Origin: Lachnospira sp.
GTDB lineage: Bacteria > Bacillota > Clostridia > Lachnospirales > Lachnospiraceae
DNA length: 64,000 bases
Direction: 5' to 3'
Assembly (NCBI GenBank): GCA_017621205.1
Contig: JAGATQ010000040.1
Coordinates: forward strand, 1-64,000
The notes under the pieces are model-generated. The model did not search any database. It was given only the letters and a program-made list of their open reading frames with translations, and had not been told where the DNA came from. A program made the position numbers and the translations under genes. Below are positions 26,306 to 35,164 of the stretch, piece after piece (positions within the stretch are counted from its first letter, which is position 1; each line of letters begins with the position of its first letter).

Positions 26306-27046
26306 ATGTTTAAATTCTTTGTAGAACCGCATCAGATAGAAAAAGAACATATTGTAATTACTGGCAGCGATGTGAACCATATTTCTAATGTGCTGCGTAT
26401 GAAGCAGGGAGAGCGGTTGCTGGTAAGCACTGGGAATGACCGGGAGTATCTTTGTGAGCTTGCCGAGCTGTCACAGGATGCTGTCACATTAACCATTCTT
26501 GATGTCTATGGGAGCAATCGGGAGCTTTCTATAAAGGTGACATTATATCAGGCACTTCCCAAGGGTGATAAAATGGAAACCATCATCCAGAAAATGGTAG
26601 AGCTTGGCATACATCGTATTGTTCCAATAGAAACCAGTCGTTGCGTGGTAAAGCTGGATGAGAAAAAGGCAGCAAAGAAGACGGCAAGATGGAATACCAT
26701 TGCCGAGACTGCGGCAAAGCAATCGAAACGAAACGAGATTCCACAGGTCTGCATGCCAATGTCCTTTTCAGAGGCAATCAAGCATGCCAAGGAGTATGAG
26801 TACGCAGTTATTCCCTACGAGAATGCTGAGGGAATGGAACAGGCAAGACAGTTAATCATGGAGTTGGCGGATGCGGCAAGTGTTGCCGTATTTATTGGAC
26901 CGGAGGGCGGTTTTTCGGAGGAGGAAATTGCACTTGCAATGGAGGCTTCTGTCGTTCCGATTACGCTGGGACACCGTATTTTACGGACGGAAACGGCGGG
27001 TATGATGCTGATGTCGGTAATTATGTTTATGAATGATAAGGATTAG
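26306..27046 (+). CDS. rsmE: 16S rRNA (uracil(1498)-N(3))-methyltransferase
   Basis: A SPOUT-class methyltransferase for U1498 of 16S rRNA, 246 residues. An N-terminal PUA-like domain (HVNHISNVLRMKQGE-type segment) precedes the knotted SAM domain with ALPKGDKMETIIQKMVELG, RCVVKLDEKKAAKK, AAKQSKRNEIPQV, FIGPEGGFSEEEI and LGHRILRTETA. It starts 14 bp after prmA and ends 11 bp before the cysteine desulfurase gene. Confidence 0.95.
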   Translation: MFKFFVEPHQIEKEHIVITGSDVNHISNVLRMKQGERLLVSTGNDREYLCELAELSQDAVTLTILDVYGSNRELSIKVTLYQALPKGDKMETIIQKMVELGIHRIVPIETSRCVVKLDEKKAAKKTARWNTIAETAAKQSKRNEIPQVCMPMSFSEAIKHAKEYEYAVIPYENAEGMEQARQLIMELADAASVAVFIGPEGGFSEEEIALAMEASVVPITLGHRILRTETAGMMLMSVIMFMNDKD

Positions 27047-27057
27047 AGGTGTAGAAG

Positions 27058-28194
27058 GTGGAAGTTTATTTGGATAATGCGGCGACAACCGTAGTGCATG
27101 AAGAAGTGGCAGAGCTTATGACAAAGGTGATGCGGGAGGATTATGGCAATCCCTCCTCACTGCACAAAAAGGGGTTGACGGCGGAGCACTATATCCGTGA
27201 TGCGAAGGAACAGATTGCCAAGGCCTTAAGAGTACAGCCCAAGGAGATTTTTTTTACCTCCGGTGGAACAGAATCCAATAATTGGGCATTAATTGGTGCC
27301 GCCATGGCACATATAAGAAAGGGAAAGCATATCATTACTACCTCTGTGGAGCATGCTTCCGTGTTGAATCCCCTTCATTATCTCGAGGAGCAGGGCTTTC
27401 GTGTTACCTATCTTCCGGTATCAGAAAGTGGTATTCTTTCTATAGACGCCTTGAAAGAGGCAATATGTGAGGATACGATACTTGTTTCCGTAATGGGTGT
27501 CAACAATGAAGTGGGGGCGGTGCAGCCCCTTGAGCAGGTTGCCGAAGTAATCGCAGATGCCAATCAGGATATTTTGTTTCATGTGGATGCCATTCAGATG
27601 TTTGGAAAGCTTCCAGTATACCCGAAGCGGCAGGGAATCGACCTGCTGAGTGTCAGTGGACATAAGCTGCATGGTCCGAAAGGGATTGGTTTTTTGTATG
27701 TGAAAGAAAAGACGAAGCTAAAGCCATTAATTCTTGGTGGTAACCAGCAATCCGGTTATCGTTCCGGCACAGAAAATGTTCCGGCAATCGCAGGCTTAGG
27801 GCTTGCTTGTGAAATGAGGGGCTCCTGCGAGGGACGATATGAAATGGAGCGGCTGAAAGAGCATTTTATTAGCGAGCTTGAGGCGGTTCCAGACTGTATT
27901 AATCATTCCGGGGATGCACCGCATATTATCAGTGTCACCTTTCGGGGAGTGCGTAGTGAAGTGCTTTTGCACGCTTTGGAGGAGAAGGGAATTTACGTTT
28001 CCTCTGGTTCGGCATGTTCCTCCAACAAGCCAGAGCTGAGCGGTACATTGCTTAATATGGGACTTAGCAAGGAGGATGCGGAAGCGACCTTGAGATTTTC
28101 CCTATCTTTCTTTACCAGACAGGAGGAGTTAGATTATACGGTGGAAGTGTTAAAGGAGCTGCTGCCTAAGCTTCGCAGGTTTACAAGAAGATAA
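27058..28194 (+). CDS. Cysteine desulfurase (NifS/IscS-like), tRNA thiolation context
   Basis: PLP enzyme moving sulfur from cysteine to a protein persulfide. 378 residues, starting MEVYLDNAATTVVHEEV with a GTG codon. It contains TSGGTESNNWAL, the PLP lysine in SVSGHKLHGPKG (K203), and the active cysteine in SSGSACSSNKPE (C320) within a long catalytic loop. The next gene is thiI, so it is probably the dedicated sulfur donor for 4-thiouridine in tRNA (as NifZ is in B. subtilis) rather than for general Fe-S assembly; this is inferred from position. Confidence 0.92.
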   Translation: MEVYLDNAATTVVHEEVAELMTKVMREDYGNPSSLHKKGLTAEHYIRDAKEQIAKALRVQPKEIFFTSGGTESNNWALIGAAMAHIRKGKHIITTSVEHASVLNPLHYLEEQGFRVTYLPVSESGILSIDALKEAICEDTILVSVMGVNNEVGAVQPLEQVAEVIADANQDILFHVDAIQMFGKLPVYPKRQGIDLLSVSGHKLHGPKGIGFLYVKEKTKLKPLILGGNQQSGYRSGTENVPAIAGLGLACEMRGSCEGRYEMERLKEHFISELEAVPDCINHSGDAPHIISVTFRGVRSEVLLHALEEKGIYVSSGSACSSNKPELSGTLLNMGLSKEDAEATLRFSLSFFTRQEELDYTVEVLKELLPKLRRFTRR

Positions 28195-28259
28195 TGAAAA
28201 ACAGGAAACATACACAGTTTTACGATTACCCGGATAATGCAGAAGAAAGGAATTGAACT

Positions 28260-29438
28260 ATGGAATACAACGCATTTTTAATCAAATATGCAGAAATTGG
28301 AATAAAAGGAAAAAACAGGCATCTGTTTGAGGATGCTTTAATAAAACAGATAAAATTTGCCCTGGACAAGGTAGGAGAATTTGTGGTTCGTAAGGAGCAG
28401 GGACGTATTTTTGTAGAGGCAGAGGGAAGCTTTGATTATGAGGAGACGATTGAGGCATTAGGGTGTGTATTTGGTATCTCTGCCATTTGTCCTGTTGTAA
28501 AGGCAGAAAGCTGTGAGTGGGAGCAACTGGTGAAGCTGGTGTGTGACTATGTAGAGCATGCTTATGGAGACAAGCCGTTTACCTTTAAGGTGATGGCAAG
28601 GAGAGCGAATAAGAATTATCCGAAGACCTCTGTGGAGATTGCAGCAGATATGGGGGAACAGATTTTACTGCATTTTCCGAACACCAAGGTGGATGTACAT
28701 ACTCCCGAGGTCATGCTTCATGTCGAGCTTCGGACGCAGGTTTATGTATATTCCGTAGAAATACCGGGGCCCGGAGGCATGCCTGTAGGCACCAATGGCA
28801 AGGCGATGCTTTTGCTGTCTGGAGGAATTGATAGTCCGGTGGCAGGCTATATGATTAGCAAGCGGGGAGTGTATCTGGACGCGGTATATTTCCATGCACC
28901 GCCATATACAAGTGAGCGGGCGAAAGAGAAGGTAGTGGATTTGGCAAGATTAGTGTCGAAATACAGTGGTCCGATACATCTTCATATCGTTAATTTTACA
29001 GATATCCAGCTTGCCATATATGAGAAATGTCCGCATGACGAATTGACAATTATTATGCGGCGCTATATGATGCGGATTGCCGAGCATCTGGCTAAGGAGA
29101 ACCATTGTCAGGCGTTGATTACCGGGGAGAGTATTGGACAGGTGGCATCTCAGACGATGCAGTCTCTGGTGGCAACCAACGCCGTGTGTACCATGCCGGC
29201 ATTTCGCCCGTTAATCGGGTTTGATAAGCAGGAGATTGTAGATATTTCCGAAAAAATTGATACCTATGAGACTTCAATTTTGCCTTATGAGGATTGCTGT
29301 ACGATATTTGTGGCAAAGCATCCGGTGACAAAACCGAAGGTGAGTGCAATAGAGCATTCGGAAAGAAAGCTTTGTGAAGTGATAGATGAGCTGATGGAGA
29401 AGGCATTAGATAGTATTGAGACGATGGTAGTAAAATAG
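28260..29438 (+). CDS. thiI: tRNA 4-thiouridine synthase ThiI (rhodanese-less)
   Basis: Adenylates U8 of tRNA and inserts sulfur. 392 residues with an N-terminal ferredoxin-like/THUMP region (1-165, KYAEIGIKGKNRHLFEDAL) and a PP-loop ATPase (LLLSGGIDSPVAGYM near 183-197). The C-terminal rhodanese domain of E. coli ThiI is absent, as in B. subtilis, which fits direct sulfur delivery by the adjacent desulfurase. Conserved CQALITGESIGQVASQT is seen near residue 285. Confidence 0.95.
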   Translation: MEYNAFLIKYAEIGIKGKNRHLFEDALIKQIKFALDKVGEFVVRKEQGRIFVEAEGSFDYEETIEALGCVFGISAICPVVKAESCEWEQLVKLVCDYVEHAYGDKPFTFKVMARRANKNYPKTSVEIAADMGEQILLHFPNTKVDVHTPEVMLHVELRTQVYVYSVEIPGPGGMPVGTNGKAMLLLSGGIDSPVAGYMISKRGVYLDAVYFHAPPYTSERAKEKVVDLARLVSKYSGPIHLHIVNFTDIQLAIYEKCPHDELTIIMRRYMMRIAEHLAKENHCQALITGESIGQVASQTMQSLVATNAVCTMPAFRPLIGFDKQEIVDISEKIDTYETSILPYEDCCTIFVAKHPVTKPKVSAIEHSERKLCEVIDELMEKALDSIETMVVK

Positions 29439-29454
29439 AAAGGGGAGAAGCAGA

Positions 29455-32097
29455 ATGGCAAATACGAAAAAAGAAGCAGATTTCCTAAATAGAATAAAAC
29501 AGAGTATTTATCAAAGAAGGACTTATTGGGTTGGGTTTTTGATTATTCTGGTGACTTATGTGGCAGTGTTTATTGTAAAGGGAATTTATCCCTTTGGGGA
29601 ATATATGATTTTAGGTGATTCGCATGAACAATGCTTGCCATTCATGAGTGAACTGCATCGTAAACTATTGACCCATGAATCCCTGCAATATTCATGGGCA
29701 GGAAGCATGGGGACGGATTTTATTTCTATAATTGCATATTATTTGTCTAGTCCGTTAAGTTTTTATTATATATTTTTTACTGGTAAGGCACTATATGGAA
29801 TAGCTGGCATAAGTACTATTTTAAAGGCGGTATTATGTTATACCTCTATGTATTATTATTTGGTAAAACGACCAGGTGGAGAGAAAAATGTTAACAGCAT
29901 GGAGCTAGTGCTTTTTGCAGGTGCATATGTCTTAAATAATCTATTTATTAGTTACAATTTATTTTATCCATTTCAAGATGTTATGATTTTATTTCCTCTT
30001 GTTATGCTTGGATTGGAGCAATTTGTTGCCGGAAAAGGAAGAAAGTTATATTTTGTTACTCTAATTATGATGATTATGACTAATTATTATTTAGGTGCCA
30101 TGGTATGCTTATTTATTATATTGTATTATTTTACTCTTTCTTTTGGTTCAATAAAAAATTTTTTAAAAATATCTATAAAAGTATTGTATACATCATTGCT
30201 TGCATTAGGCTGTACAGCAATACTATTAATTCCTGTTGTTATGGCATTACAGCAAAATTCAGTAAATATATCTGAATTTTTAGGAGTAGGTTTTTTAGGT
30301 AATTGGTTTGATACATTACAAAATCTATTCTTTTTATCCAAGCCTGTAATGAGTGGAAGCAATAATTTTGCATATTCTGAAGCTAATATGTACACAGGAA
30401 TTTTGGTTGCTATATTGGCATTGTGTTTCTTATTTAACAAAAAAGTAGCATTACAGGTGAGGATTCGTAAATTTATTTTGTTGGGAATACTGGTATTGTC
30501 TCTGAATGAATCTTTGGCAAACTATATAATGCACATGTTTCACTATACTAATGGGATGCCCAATCGTCAGATGATATTTTTATTGTTTCTCTCTATTGGG
30601 ATGGGACATACCTCTTTTAAAGCATTAAAAGAGGATAGTAAAAATATCAATAAAATATTTATGGGATTTGTTTTGCTCGGAATGATTGCACTGTTATGTT
30701 TTTCTGTTCTTTATGCAGAAAAACTTGGAACAATTCAAATGTATGTTGGTACCTTTGGAGCGATTGTTGTGTATGGTATATTTTTACTTTTACAAAAGAG
30801 GTTCGAATCTCCCAAGAATTTTGTAAGAGTGCTTGTAGTATTGGGTGTATTAGAATTATTAGCCGGAACAGGTTTTTCTTATTATGGAATGACTATCCCC
30901 AAAGTGCATGGATTGTTTAGTGATTTTTATTCCGCTTCTGACGTCAAAGACAAGTTCTTGAAGGATGAAGGTTTTTATCATATTGTTAGAAATAACACAT
31001 ATGACCATACCAATATGGGGTTTTTGGTGGGGTATCATGGAATCGAATCATTTTCCAGCGTTATTCCATCAAAGTATGTCAGTGTTTTGGCAAAGATGGG
31101 AAATAATACTTCCTATAATATGGTATTAGATTTCACGCACACCTCTTTTTTGAATTCGTTGCTCAATGTAAAATATATTGTTTCCAATGATGTAAAAGAA
31201 AAAGAGAATCAATATTCAAAGGAGCCGATGAATCAGTATGCGGAATATATGAAATGGAATGAATACTCTGTATATGAAAATGAGACGGTGCTTTCTCCTG
31301 TTATACTTTCCAGTGGAGATTTTACACAATTTGAAAAACAAATTGATGAATTTGAAACAAATGAAAAAGTGGACTTTGGGACGATTCAGGCATCTTTATT
31401 AGAAGGGCTTTGTAAAAATGAAAATGCAGATGATATGTTTTCCGATACAGAAATAAAGATTGATGATGTTAAAACGGAGAACTGCACTGCACATATGTTT
31501 AATGGTAATATGTTGCTAATTAGCAGCAGTGCTGGTTCCAATACGGATTCTAAAGTGCCTTATGATGCGGGAAAAGATTCCAGAGCTACTATTTTCTTTA
31601 CTGCACAAGAGGATGGAGATCTTTACCTGATAGAACACAAATTGCGTCATTTTGGTGAAGTAAAGAAAGGAGAACAATATAGTTTCGATGTGGATGTTTA
31701 CAGTGATGATTTTGATGCCTTTAGTATGTATCAGATTCCCATGTCCTACAAGCTTTACCATGATGACGTCTGGAAACAGGCATACAATCAGCTTGCCACC
31801 CAGCAGATGGAGATTACGGAATATACAGATTCTTCTCTGGAAGGCTATCTTTCCTCGGATGGAGAGCATAAAGTATTTACCTCTATCCCATATGATAAAA
31901 ACTGGAAGATTTATGTTGATGGAAAGAGAGTGAAGACAGATGCGATTGCGGATGCCTTTCTCTCCTTTACGGTAGGCAACGGAGAGCATCAGGTCAGAAT
32001 GGTATACAGTAATCCCTATATTTTGGTAGGAATTTTGATATCCCTGTTATCTGTATTCGTTTCGTTTCTTATATGGCAGCATAACCGGAAAAAATAA
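29455..32097 (+). CDS. YfhO family multi-pass membrane protein
   Basis: 880 residues with about a dozen hydrophobic segments in the first 470 residues, a long extracytoplasmic region (about 480-850), and a final membrane helix near 853-873 (ILVGILISLLSVFVSFLIW). ILGDSHEQCLPFMSELHRKL after the first helix and the EYSVYENE/FTSIPYDKNWKIYVDGK segments are typical of YfhO proteins. Some family members act in glycosylation of lipoteichoic acid (GT-C-like fold); the sugar and acceptor here are unknown. It lies 16 bp after thiI but is probably unrelated functionally. Base composition is more AT-rich in its first half than in the neighbours. Confidence 0.85.
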   Translation: MANTKKEADFLNRIKQSIYQRRTYWVGFLIILVTYVAVFIVKGIYPFGEYMILGDSHEQCLPFMSELHRKLLTHESLQYSWAGSMGTDFISIIAYYLSSPLSFYYIFFTGKALYGIAGISTILKAVLCYTSMYYYLVKRPGGEKNVNSMELVLFAGAYVLNNLFISYNLFYPFQDVMILFPLVMLGLEQFVAGKGRKLYFVTLIMMIMTNYYLGAMVCLFIILYYFTLSFGSIKNFLKISIKVLYTSLLALGCTAILLIPVVMALQQNSVNISEFLGVGFLGNWFDTLQNLFFLSKPVMSGSNNFAYSEANMYTGILVAILALCFLFNKKVALQVRIRKFILLGILVLSLNESLANYIMHMFHYTNGMPNRQMIFLLFLSIGMGHTSFKALKEDSKNINKIFMGFVLLGMIALLCFSVLYAEKLGTIQMYVGTFGAIVVYGIFLLLQKRFESPKNFVRVLVVLGVLELLAGTGFSYYGMTIPKVHGLFSDFYSASDVKDKFLKDEGFYHIVRNNTYDHTNMGFLVGYHGIESFSSVIPSKYVSVLAKMGNNTSYNMVLDFTHTSFLNSLLNVKYIVSNDVKEKENQYSKEPMNQYAEYMKWNEYSVYENETVLSPVILSSGDFTQFEKQIDEFETNEKVDFGTIQASLLEGLCKNENADDMFSDTEIKIDDVKTENCTAHMFNGNMLLISSSAGSNTDSKVPYDAGKDSRATIFFTAQEDGDLYLIEHKLRHFGEVKKGEQYSFDVDVYSDDFDAFSMYQIPMSYKLYHDDVWKQAYNQLATQQMEITEYTDSSLEGYLSSDGEHKVFTSIPYDKNWKIYVDGKRVKTDAIADAFLSFTVGNGEHQVRMVYSNPYILVGILISLLSVFVSFLIWQHNRKK

Positions 32098-32131
32098 TAT
32101 CTTATAAGTCCAAATCCTCGCAAAAATAAAA

Positions 32132-32153
32132 AACGCCACTATGTGGCGTTTTT
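32132..32153. terminator. Bidirectional intrinsic terminator
   Basis: AACGCCAC and GTGGCGTT form a tight hairpin flanked by A-run on the left and TTTT on the right. It separates the YfhO gene from the convergent HPr-like gene and can serve both strands. Confidence 0.8.
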
Positions 32154-32176
32154 AATATGCTTATCATATACATTGT

Positions 32177-32416
32177 TTATGCGACCAAATAAGCCTTGAT
32201 AGCATTCATAATTTCCTTAAGCTCTGCATCGGAATCAGCATGGATATTCAAATCGATTGGCTTAGAGATATCCAAACTAAAGATACCCATGATGGACTTA
32301 GCATCGATTACATATCTTCCGGATACTAAATCGAACTCGGCATCAAATTTGGTAATCTCATTGACGAATGATTTTACCTTTTCGATGGAATTTAAATTAA
32401 TCTGTACTGCTGTCAT
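32177..32416 (-). CDS. HPr-like protein lacking the phosphorylatable histidine
   Basis: 79 residues from ATG 32416, behind a perfect GGAGG; the longer frame upstream lacks a site. The second half matches HPr (AKSIMGIFSLDISKPIDL around the Ser-46 region). The N-terminal active-site loop GxHARPA is absent: the sequence there reads INLNSIEKVKSFVN, with no histidine. It therefore should not carry a PTS phosphate but might be a target of HPr kinase at the serine, like Crh of B. subtilis. Its partner is unknown. Confidence 0.82.
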   Translation of the reverse strand: MTAVQINLNSIEKVKSFVNEITKFDAEFDLVSGRYVIDAKSIMGIFSLDISKPIDLNIHADSDAELKEIMNAIKAYLVA

Positions 32417-32487
32417 ATGGACTTGCCTCCTTGTATGTAGTTCCCAATATGGGGAAATATAAGTTGCACTTATTTTATACATCCACT

Positions 32488-32516
32488 ATACTACATTTAG
32501 AAAAGGAAAAAGTCAA
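32488..32516 (-). promoter_or_regulatory. Promoter for the HPr-like gene
   Basis: On the minus strand TTGACT (32511-32516), 17 nt, then TAGTAT (32488-32493). The 5' leader would be about 65 nt long. No cre-like site was recognised. Confidence 0.5.
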
Positions 32517-32536
32517 GGCTAAAATAGGAGTTTTTT

Positions 32537-33865
32537 ATGGAATTGAGGAATAAAACAGTGTCTTTTATCACACTGGGCTGTAAGGTGAATCAGTATGAGA
32601 CGGATGGAATGTGCCATCTATTAGAACAGGAAGGCTGTATTTTCGTACCCGAACAGGAGAAAGCAGATATTGCAATTGTTAATACTTGCGCAGTGACCAA
32701 TATTGCTTCTAGGAAGTCAAGGCAGATGCTGCACCGGGTAAAAAAGAAAAATCCGGATGTCATTTTGATTGCGGCAGGCTGCTATATTCAGAATGTGGAG
32801 CAGGTATTAAGAGAGCTGCCGGAGGTTGATATATTTTTAGGTAACAACCAAAAAAGGCATATTGCTGAATTTCTAAAATTATATCAGAAGAGGCAGGATA
32901 GACAGGCACATAAAATTGATATTAACCACACCTCTGAATATGAAGAATTTTCTTGTATCGGAAGCAGTGGGCATACAAGAGCTTTTGTAAAGATACAGGA
33001 TGGCTGTAATCAGTTTTGTTCTTACTGTATTATTCCTTATGTGAGGGGACGGGTACGTTCGAGGAAGCCTTCAGACATTTGTGCAGAGGCAGAGACGCTG
33101 GCTGCTAGGGGGTACAGGGAGCTTGTATTGACTGGAATACATATCAGCTCCTATGGGAGCGATTTTGAAACAAAGTGCAGCTTGCTTACCCTGCTTGGAA
33201 AGCTCCATGAAATAGAAGGCATTGAACGGATTCGTTTAGGTTCCTTAGAACCGGGGATTATTACAGAAGAATTTGTAAAGAAAGTAAGTGATATGCCCAA
33301 GGTATGCCCGCATTTTCATCTATCGCTGCAAAGTGGCTGTGATGCAACCCTGAAGAGGATGAACCGTCATTATACGACGAAACAGTATAAGGAGCGGTGT
33401 GACTTACTGCGAACTTATTATTCTTATCCAGCGTTAACCACTGATATAATAGTTGGGTTTCCGGGAGAAACCATCAGAGAGTTCGAGCAGACAGAGAAAT
33501 TTTTAAAAGAATTGCAGTTCTATGAGATTCATGTGTTTCCCTATTCTATTAGAGAAGGAACAAATGCCGCCAAACTACCTGAGCAGGTGGATGGTGTAGA
33601 GAAGAAGAAACGTAGTGAACGGCTGCTTACCCTTACGAAGGAACAGAAGAAGAAGTTTGAGCAGCAGTTTATCGGTCGTAAAGAGCAGGTTCTTTTAGAA
33701 GAACAGGTGATGATAGAAGGGCATTGTTATCTGATAGGACATACGATGCACTACGTTAAGCTTGCAGTTTTATCTGAAAATGGAAGGGATGACATTGGAA
33801 GCGTGAGGGGCGTCATAATAAAAAAACGGTTAAATGAAGAATACCTTCTAGCAGATTTCAGTTGA
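32537..33865 (+). CDS. mtaB: tRNA t6A37 methylthiotransferase MtaB
   Basis: A radical SAM enzyme converting N6-threonylcarbamoyladenosine to its 2-methylthio form at position 37 of tRNAs reading ANN codons. 442 residues. The N-terminal MTTase domain has three cluster cysteines (FITLGCKVNQYETDG, VNTCAVTN, AAGCYIQNVEQ). The radical SAM motif is CNQFCSYC (C157, C161, C164), followed by IIPYVRGRVRSR, and a C-terminal TRAM-like domain. The opening TLGCKVNQYE favours MtaB over MiaB or RimO. Confidence 0.93.
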   Translation: MELRNKTVSFITLGCKVNQYETDGMCHLLEQEGCIFVPEQEKADIAIVNTCAVTNIASRKSRQMLHRVKKKNPDVILIAAGCYIQNVEQVLRELPEVDIFLGNNQKRHIAEFLKLYQKRQDRQAHKIDINHTSEYEEFSCIGSSGHTRAFVKIQDGCNQFCSYCIIPYVRGRVRSRKPSDICAEAETLAARGYRELVLTGIHISSYGSDFETKCSLLTLLGKLHEIEGIERIRLGSLEPGIITEEFVKKVSDMPKVCPHFHLSLQSGCDATLKRMNRHYTTKQYKERCDLLRTYYSYPALTTDIIVGFPGETIREFEQTEKFLKELQFYEIHVFPYSIREGTNAAKLPEQVDGVEKKKRSERLLTLTKEQKKKFEQQFIGRKEQVLLEEQVMIEGHCYLIGHTMHYVKLAVLSENGRDDIGSVRGVIIKKRLNEEYLLADFS

Positions 33866-33920
33866 AATTTTTGGAAAATTGGAGTATAGTATTACTAATA
33901 GTGAGAAGGACGTGATAAAT

Positions 33921-34175
33921 ATGGCCAACAATACACAGTATTTTAAAACAGTTCGGGAACCGGATTTAGACGTGCATAAGATTTTAGCACAGGTGTACTC
34001 TGCCTTGACGGAGAAAGGGTATAATCCTGTCAATCAGATTGTGGGCTATGTGATGAGCGGAGATCCTACTTATATCACCAGTCATAAGAATGCGAGAAGC
34101 TTGATTATGAAGGTAGAGCGGGATGAGATTATTGAGGGTTTGTTAGAGCATTATATTGATACGAGATTAAAGTAG
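33921..34175 (+). CDS. ireB: IreB family regulatory phosphoprotein (UPF0297)
   Basis: 84 residues from ATG 33921, behind AGAAGGA. The strongly conserved block [20 protein letters not shown] followed by [19 protein letters not shown] is diagnostic. In Enterococcus faecalis IreB is phosphorylated on N-terminal threonines by the PASTA kinase IreK and affects cephalosporin resistance; threonines are present here at positions 5 and 10. It opens the conserved trio ireB-ruvX-DUF1292. Confidence 0.95.
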   Translation: MANNTQYFKTVREPDLDVHKILAQVYSALTEKGYNPVNQIVGYVMSGDPTYITSHKNARSLIMKVERDEIIEGLLEHYIDTRLK

Positions 34176-34185
34176 TAAGGTGAAC

Positions 34186-34611
34186 ATGAGGATAATGGGC
34201 TTAGACTATGGTACGACGACAGTGGGGGTTGCGATAAGTGACACAATGCTGATTACAGCACAGGAAGTCGAAACCATTACAAGGAAACAGGCGAATAAAT
34301 TACGCAGAACATATTCCAGAATTGAAGAGCTTATAAAGGAATATGGAGTGGATAGAATTGTATTAGGATACCCTAAGAATATGAATAATACAGAAGGGGA
34401 GCGGGCAGAGGATACGAAATTGTTTCAGGAAGCATTGGAACGAAGAACGAAGCTTCCTGTAATTTTATGGGATGAGCGATTGACGACGGTAGAATCAGAG
34501 CGGATTTTAACACAATGTGGTGTGCGAAAGGCAAACCAGAAAAAAGTAATCGATCAGGTAGCAGCCGCAATTATTTTACAGAGTTATCTTGATTCATTAC
34601 AGCAAGGTTAA
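34186..34611 (+). CDS. ruvX: Holliday junction resolvase-like protein RuvX/YqgF
   Basis: 141 residues. RNase H-like fold with [15 protein letters not shown] at the N-terminus, [16 protein letters not shown] in the middle and [12 protein letters not shown] at the end, containing the acidic catalytic residues of the family. YqgF acts in pre-16S rRNA 5' maturation in E. coli; a Holliday junction role is proposed for others. I chose ATG 34186, 6 nt after AAGG; a GTG two codons upstream is an alternative. It starts 10 bp after ireB and overlaps nothing. Confidence 0.92.
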   Translation: MRIMGLDYGTTTVGVAISDTMLITAQEVETITRKQANKLRRTYSRIEELIKEYGVDRIVLGYPKNMNNTEGERAEDTKLFQEALERRTKLPVILWDERLTTVESERILTQCGVRKANQKKVIDQVAAAIILQSYLDSLQQG

Positions 34612-34624
34612 GGTGGCAGGATAT

Positions 34625-34909
34625 ATGAGCGAGTGGAACAATTCCATTTCTTTTTTCACAGATGATGGGGAAGAGATTGTATTTGAGGTAATAGAGCAGA
34701 CGACGATTCAAGGTCGGAATTATTTGTTGGTGGCAGAGGCGGCCGATGACTCTGAGGAGAGACAGGCCTACATTATGAAAGAAGTATTAGGTAGTGCAGA
34801 GCCGGATATGGTAACGTATCAGTTTGTAGAGGAGGAGCAGGAGCTTCTTAGTATTTCTAAGATTTTTGATGAGATGCTTGAGGATACAGATATTATTAAG
34901 CAGGATTAA
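34625..34909 (+). CDS. DUF1292 family protein
   Basis: 94 residues from ATG 34625, 13 bp after the ruvX stop. Acidic, with ISFFTDDGEEIVFEVIEQT, NYLLVAEA and a closing EEEQELLSISKIFDEMLED: the DUF1292 (YrzB-like) pattern. The function is unknown, but ireB-ruvX-DUF1292 order is widely conserved in Firmicutes. Confidence 0.88.
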   Translation: MSEWNNSISFFTDDGEEIVFEVIEQTTIQGRNYLLVAEAADDSEERQAYIMKEVLGSAEPDMVTYQFVEEEQELLSISKIFDEMLEDTDIIKQD

Positions 34910-35164
34910 CTGCTTTGATATAAACGAGTAGCATATTTTAGCAGAATAGAAAACGGTTTTTGTGGGAGCGTACCAGAAATAAGTTTTCTGTTTTGTGCAA
35001 GATCAGAAGAGAATTATTTTTTGATTTTGCGTTTAAGTAAGACGAGAGCGGGAATAATGAATACAATTAAGACAGGCTAGGAATCTTTCATTTCTATGCG
35101 TTTTTTTCGTGTGGTTTATTCTCGTGTGCTAAAGTATGCAAAGGGTAAAAAGTTTGGAGGGAAT
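34910..35164. other. 255-bp gap before RNase J, no gene
   Basis: No supported gene. The frame of the RNase J gene is open upstream to about 35096 but lacks a ribosome binding site. There is a weak pairing AGAAAAC/GTTTTCT near 34947-35000. The region probably holds the promoter and a long 5' leader of the RNase J transcript, but no clear hexamers were identified. Confidence 0.4.
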
